Part shown: positions 5,880 to 6,508 of the stretch, piece by piece | Layout of the letters: the number at the start of each line of letters is the position of its first letter | Numbering within the stretch: position 1 is the first letter of the stretch | Assembly (NCBI GenBank): GCA_030531135.1 | Contig: JAUNOJ010000101.1 | Coordinates: 1 to 6,508, forward strand | Source: Sutterellaceae bacterium | Lineage (GTDB): Bacteria; Pseudomonadota; Gammaproteobacteria; Burkholderiales; Burkholderiaceae_F | Length of the DNA stretch: 6,508 nt | Direction: 5' to 3' | Notes under the pieces: model-generated | Databases searched by the model: none | The model's input: only the letters and a program-made list of their open reading frames with translations | Told to the model about the DNA's origin: nothing | Position numbers and translations under genes: made by a program

Positions 5880-5882
5880 AGT

Positions 5883-5888
5883 GGGAGG
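5883..5888 (+). promoter_or_regulatory. Ribosome-binding site that fixes a TTG start
   Basis: GGGAGG (with a further T matching the anti-Shine-Dalgarno) lies 6 nt before TTG 5895. The first in-frame ATG, at 5964, has no comparable site. This supports the TTG as the true start of the last gene. Confidence 0.7.
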
Positions 5889-5894
5889 TTTCTT

Positions 5895-6508
5895 TTGAAA
5901 CGCGAAATTGTTGCCGCACTCGGCTTGGTGAGCCAAACTCCGATTGAGCATCTTCGTGTCTTTATGGATCAGGATAAGCCGCAAGATACGGCAGCCTTTA
6001 TCACGGGGATGCGCAACGAGTGCATGGCAATTTGCTCGGACTTTGCGCCTTACGCATCCAAAGTCCTGCTCCCATTGAGATTGATCGGCGAGGTCGGCGG
6101 CCTCATCCGCGATGACGGTTTGACACCGACAGATTTGCAAAGGGAAAAGGCCGAAGAAACGGTATGTTATTGCCACTGTTCGAGCATCTTGAGTGCGTGG
6201 GCACTCAAAAACACTGTGTGTGCCTATCGGCCGCGAGAATTGCATGGTTTTATTGAAAACGACTGGTGGCGCGACTACACCACGGACTTTGTGATCGAGC
6301 AGTTTAAGCCCTGGTCGGTCTTTTTCACTCTGGAAGGGGTGGCTCACCCCAAGGGCAAAGAAGCTATTTTCGGCGGGATGTATGCGGGTTTCACTGTCAC
6401 GAACGGTCGTTTGAAACTCTATTGCCAGCACGCATTAAAGGGAAAGCTCCCTCATTTCATGCTCTACCACGAGTTTGACATGACCAAGGGGCAGACTTTG
6501 GGGCAGGT
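5895..6508 (+). CDS. Unknown cysteine-containing protein, 3' end beyond the window
   Basis: The frame is open from TTG 5895 to the right edge (204 complete codons, no stop). It has coding-like composition and a strong RBS. I do not recognise the family. There is no signal peptide or membrane segment at the N-terminus (K-R-E-I-V-A-A-L-G-L...), so it is probably cytoplasmic, unlike TraN, which F-like order might suggest here. Visible features are cysteines at 43 and 47 (C-M-A-I-C), a compact C91-Y-C-H-C95 cluster, Cys109 and Cys177, and an aromatic-rich middle (D-W-W-R-D-Y, then K-P-W-S-V-F-F). The cysteine and histidine cluster might bind a metal, but no known zinc-finger spacing is obvious. 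It lies 73 bp after traU, beyond a terminator-like hairpin, so it may start a separate accessory unit within the transfer region. Long opposite-strand frames here are judged to be shadows. Confidence 0.75.
   Translation, partial: MKREIVAALGLVSQTPIEHLRVFMDQDKPQDTAAFITGMRNECMAICSDFAPYASKVLLPLRLIGEVGGLIRDDGLTPTDLQREKAEETVCYCHCSSILSAWALKNTVCAYRPRELHGFIENDWWRDYTTDFVIEQFKPWSVFFTLEGVAHPKGKEAIFGGMYAGFTVTNGRLKLYCQHALKGKLPHFMLYHEFDMTKGQTLGQ

Noticed and set aside
5868..6431. Long minus-strand frame of 187 codons opposite the last gene
   Set aside because: The plus frame from TTG 5895 has a strong RBS, follows traU in the same direction and stays open to the window end. The minus frame has less natural composition and would overlap the terminator hairpin.
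1..6508. CRISPR arrays, tRNA or rRNA genes, insertion sequences, integrase or attachment sites
   Set aside because: No spaced direct repeats, cloverleaf-like sequences, transposase motifs or terminal inverted repeats were seen on reading both strands.

Overview
The window carries part of an F-type (MPF-F) conjugative type IV secretion cluster, so it comes from a conjugative plasmid or an integrative conjugative element. The host is probably a proteobacterium, because this system, the Shine-Dalgarno sites and the moderately GC-rich codon use all fit. The sequence alone does not settle the genus, or plasmid versus ICE.

Left part (1-870): a minus-strand unit encodes a regulator with two Xre/Cro-type helix-turn-helix domains (61-744). 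Its end overlaps by 8 bp the start of a lipoprotein gene (68 down to 1) that runs out of the window. The intergenic region upstream of the regulator holds two near-identical 15-bp palindromes (802-816 and 853-867). Their centres are 51 bp apart, about five helical turns, and they are the obvious operator candidates. The stretch 868-1071 has no convincing intact gene. It holds a start-less but protein-like minus-strand open frame ending at 871 and an unrelated 15-bp palindrome at 1010-1024.

Right part (1072-5821): a tight plus-strand operon encodes TrbI (inner-membrane protein), an S26-type signal-peptidase-like protein, an unusually large 886-residue exported protein whose C-terminal half is a TrbC-TraW fusion, and TraU (disulfide-rich periplasmic protein). 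The genes overlap by 17, 14 and 1 bp, which indicates translational coupling. Together they are expected to build and control the conjugative pilus/mating-pair apparatus in the inner membrane and periplasm.

After traU there is a terminator-like hairpin (5839-5867). It is followed by a TTG-initiated, cysteine-containing protein of unknown family (from 5895) that runs off the right edge, where an F-like order would lead one to expect trbC or traN.

The most interesting points are the three-module architecture of the TrbC-TraW protein, with a signal-peptide-like segment in its interior; a cysteine where the S26 catalytic serine should be; the paired operators next to a double-HTH regulator; and the unrecognised last gene.
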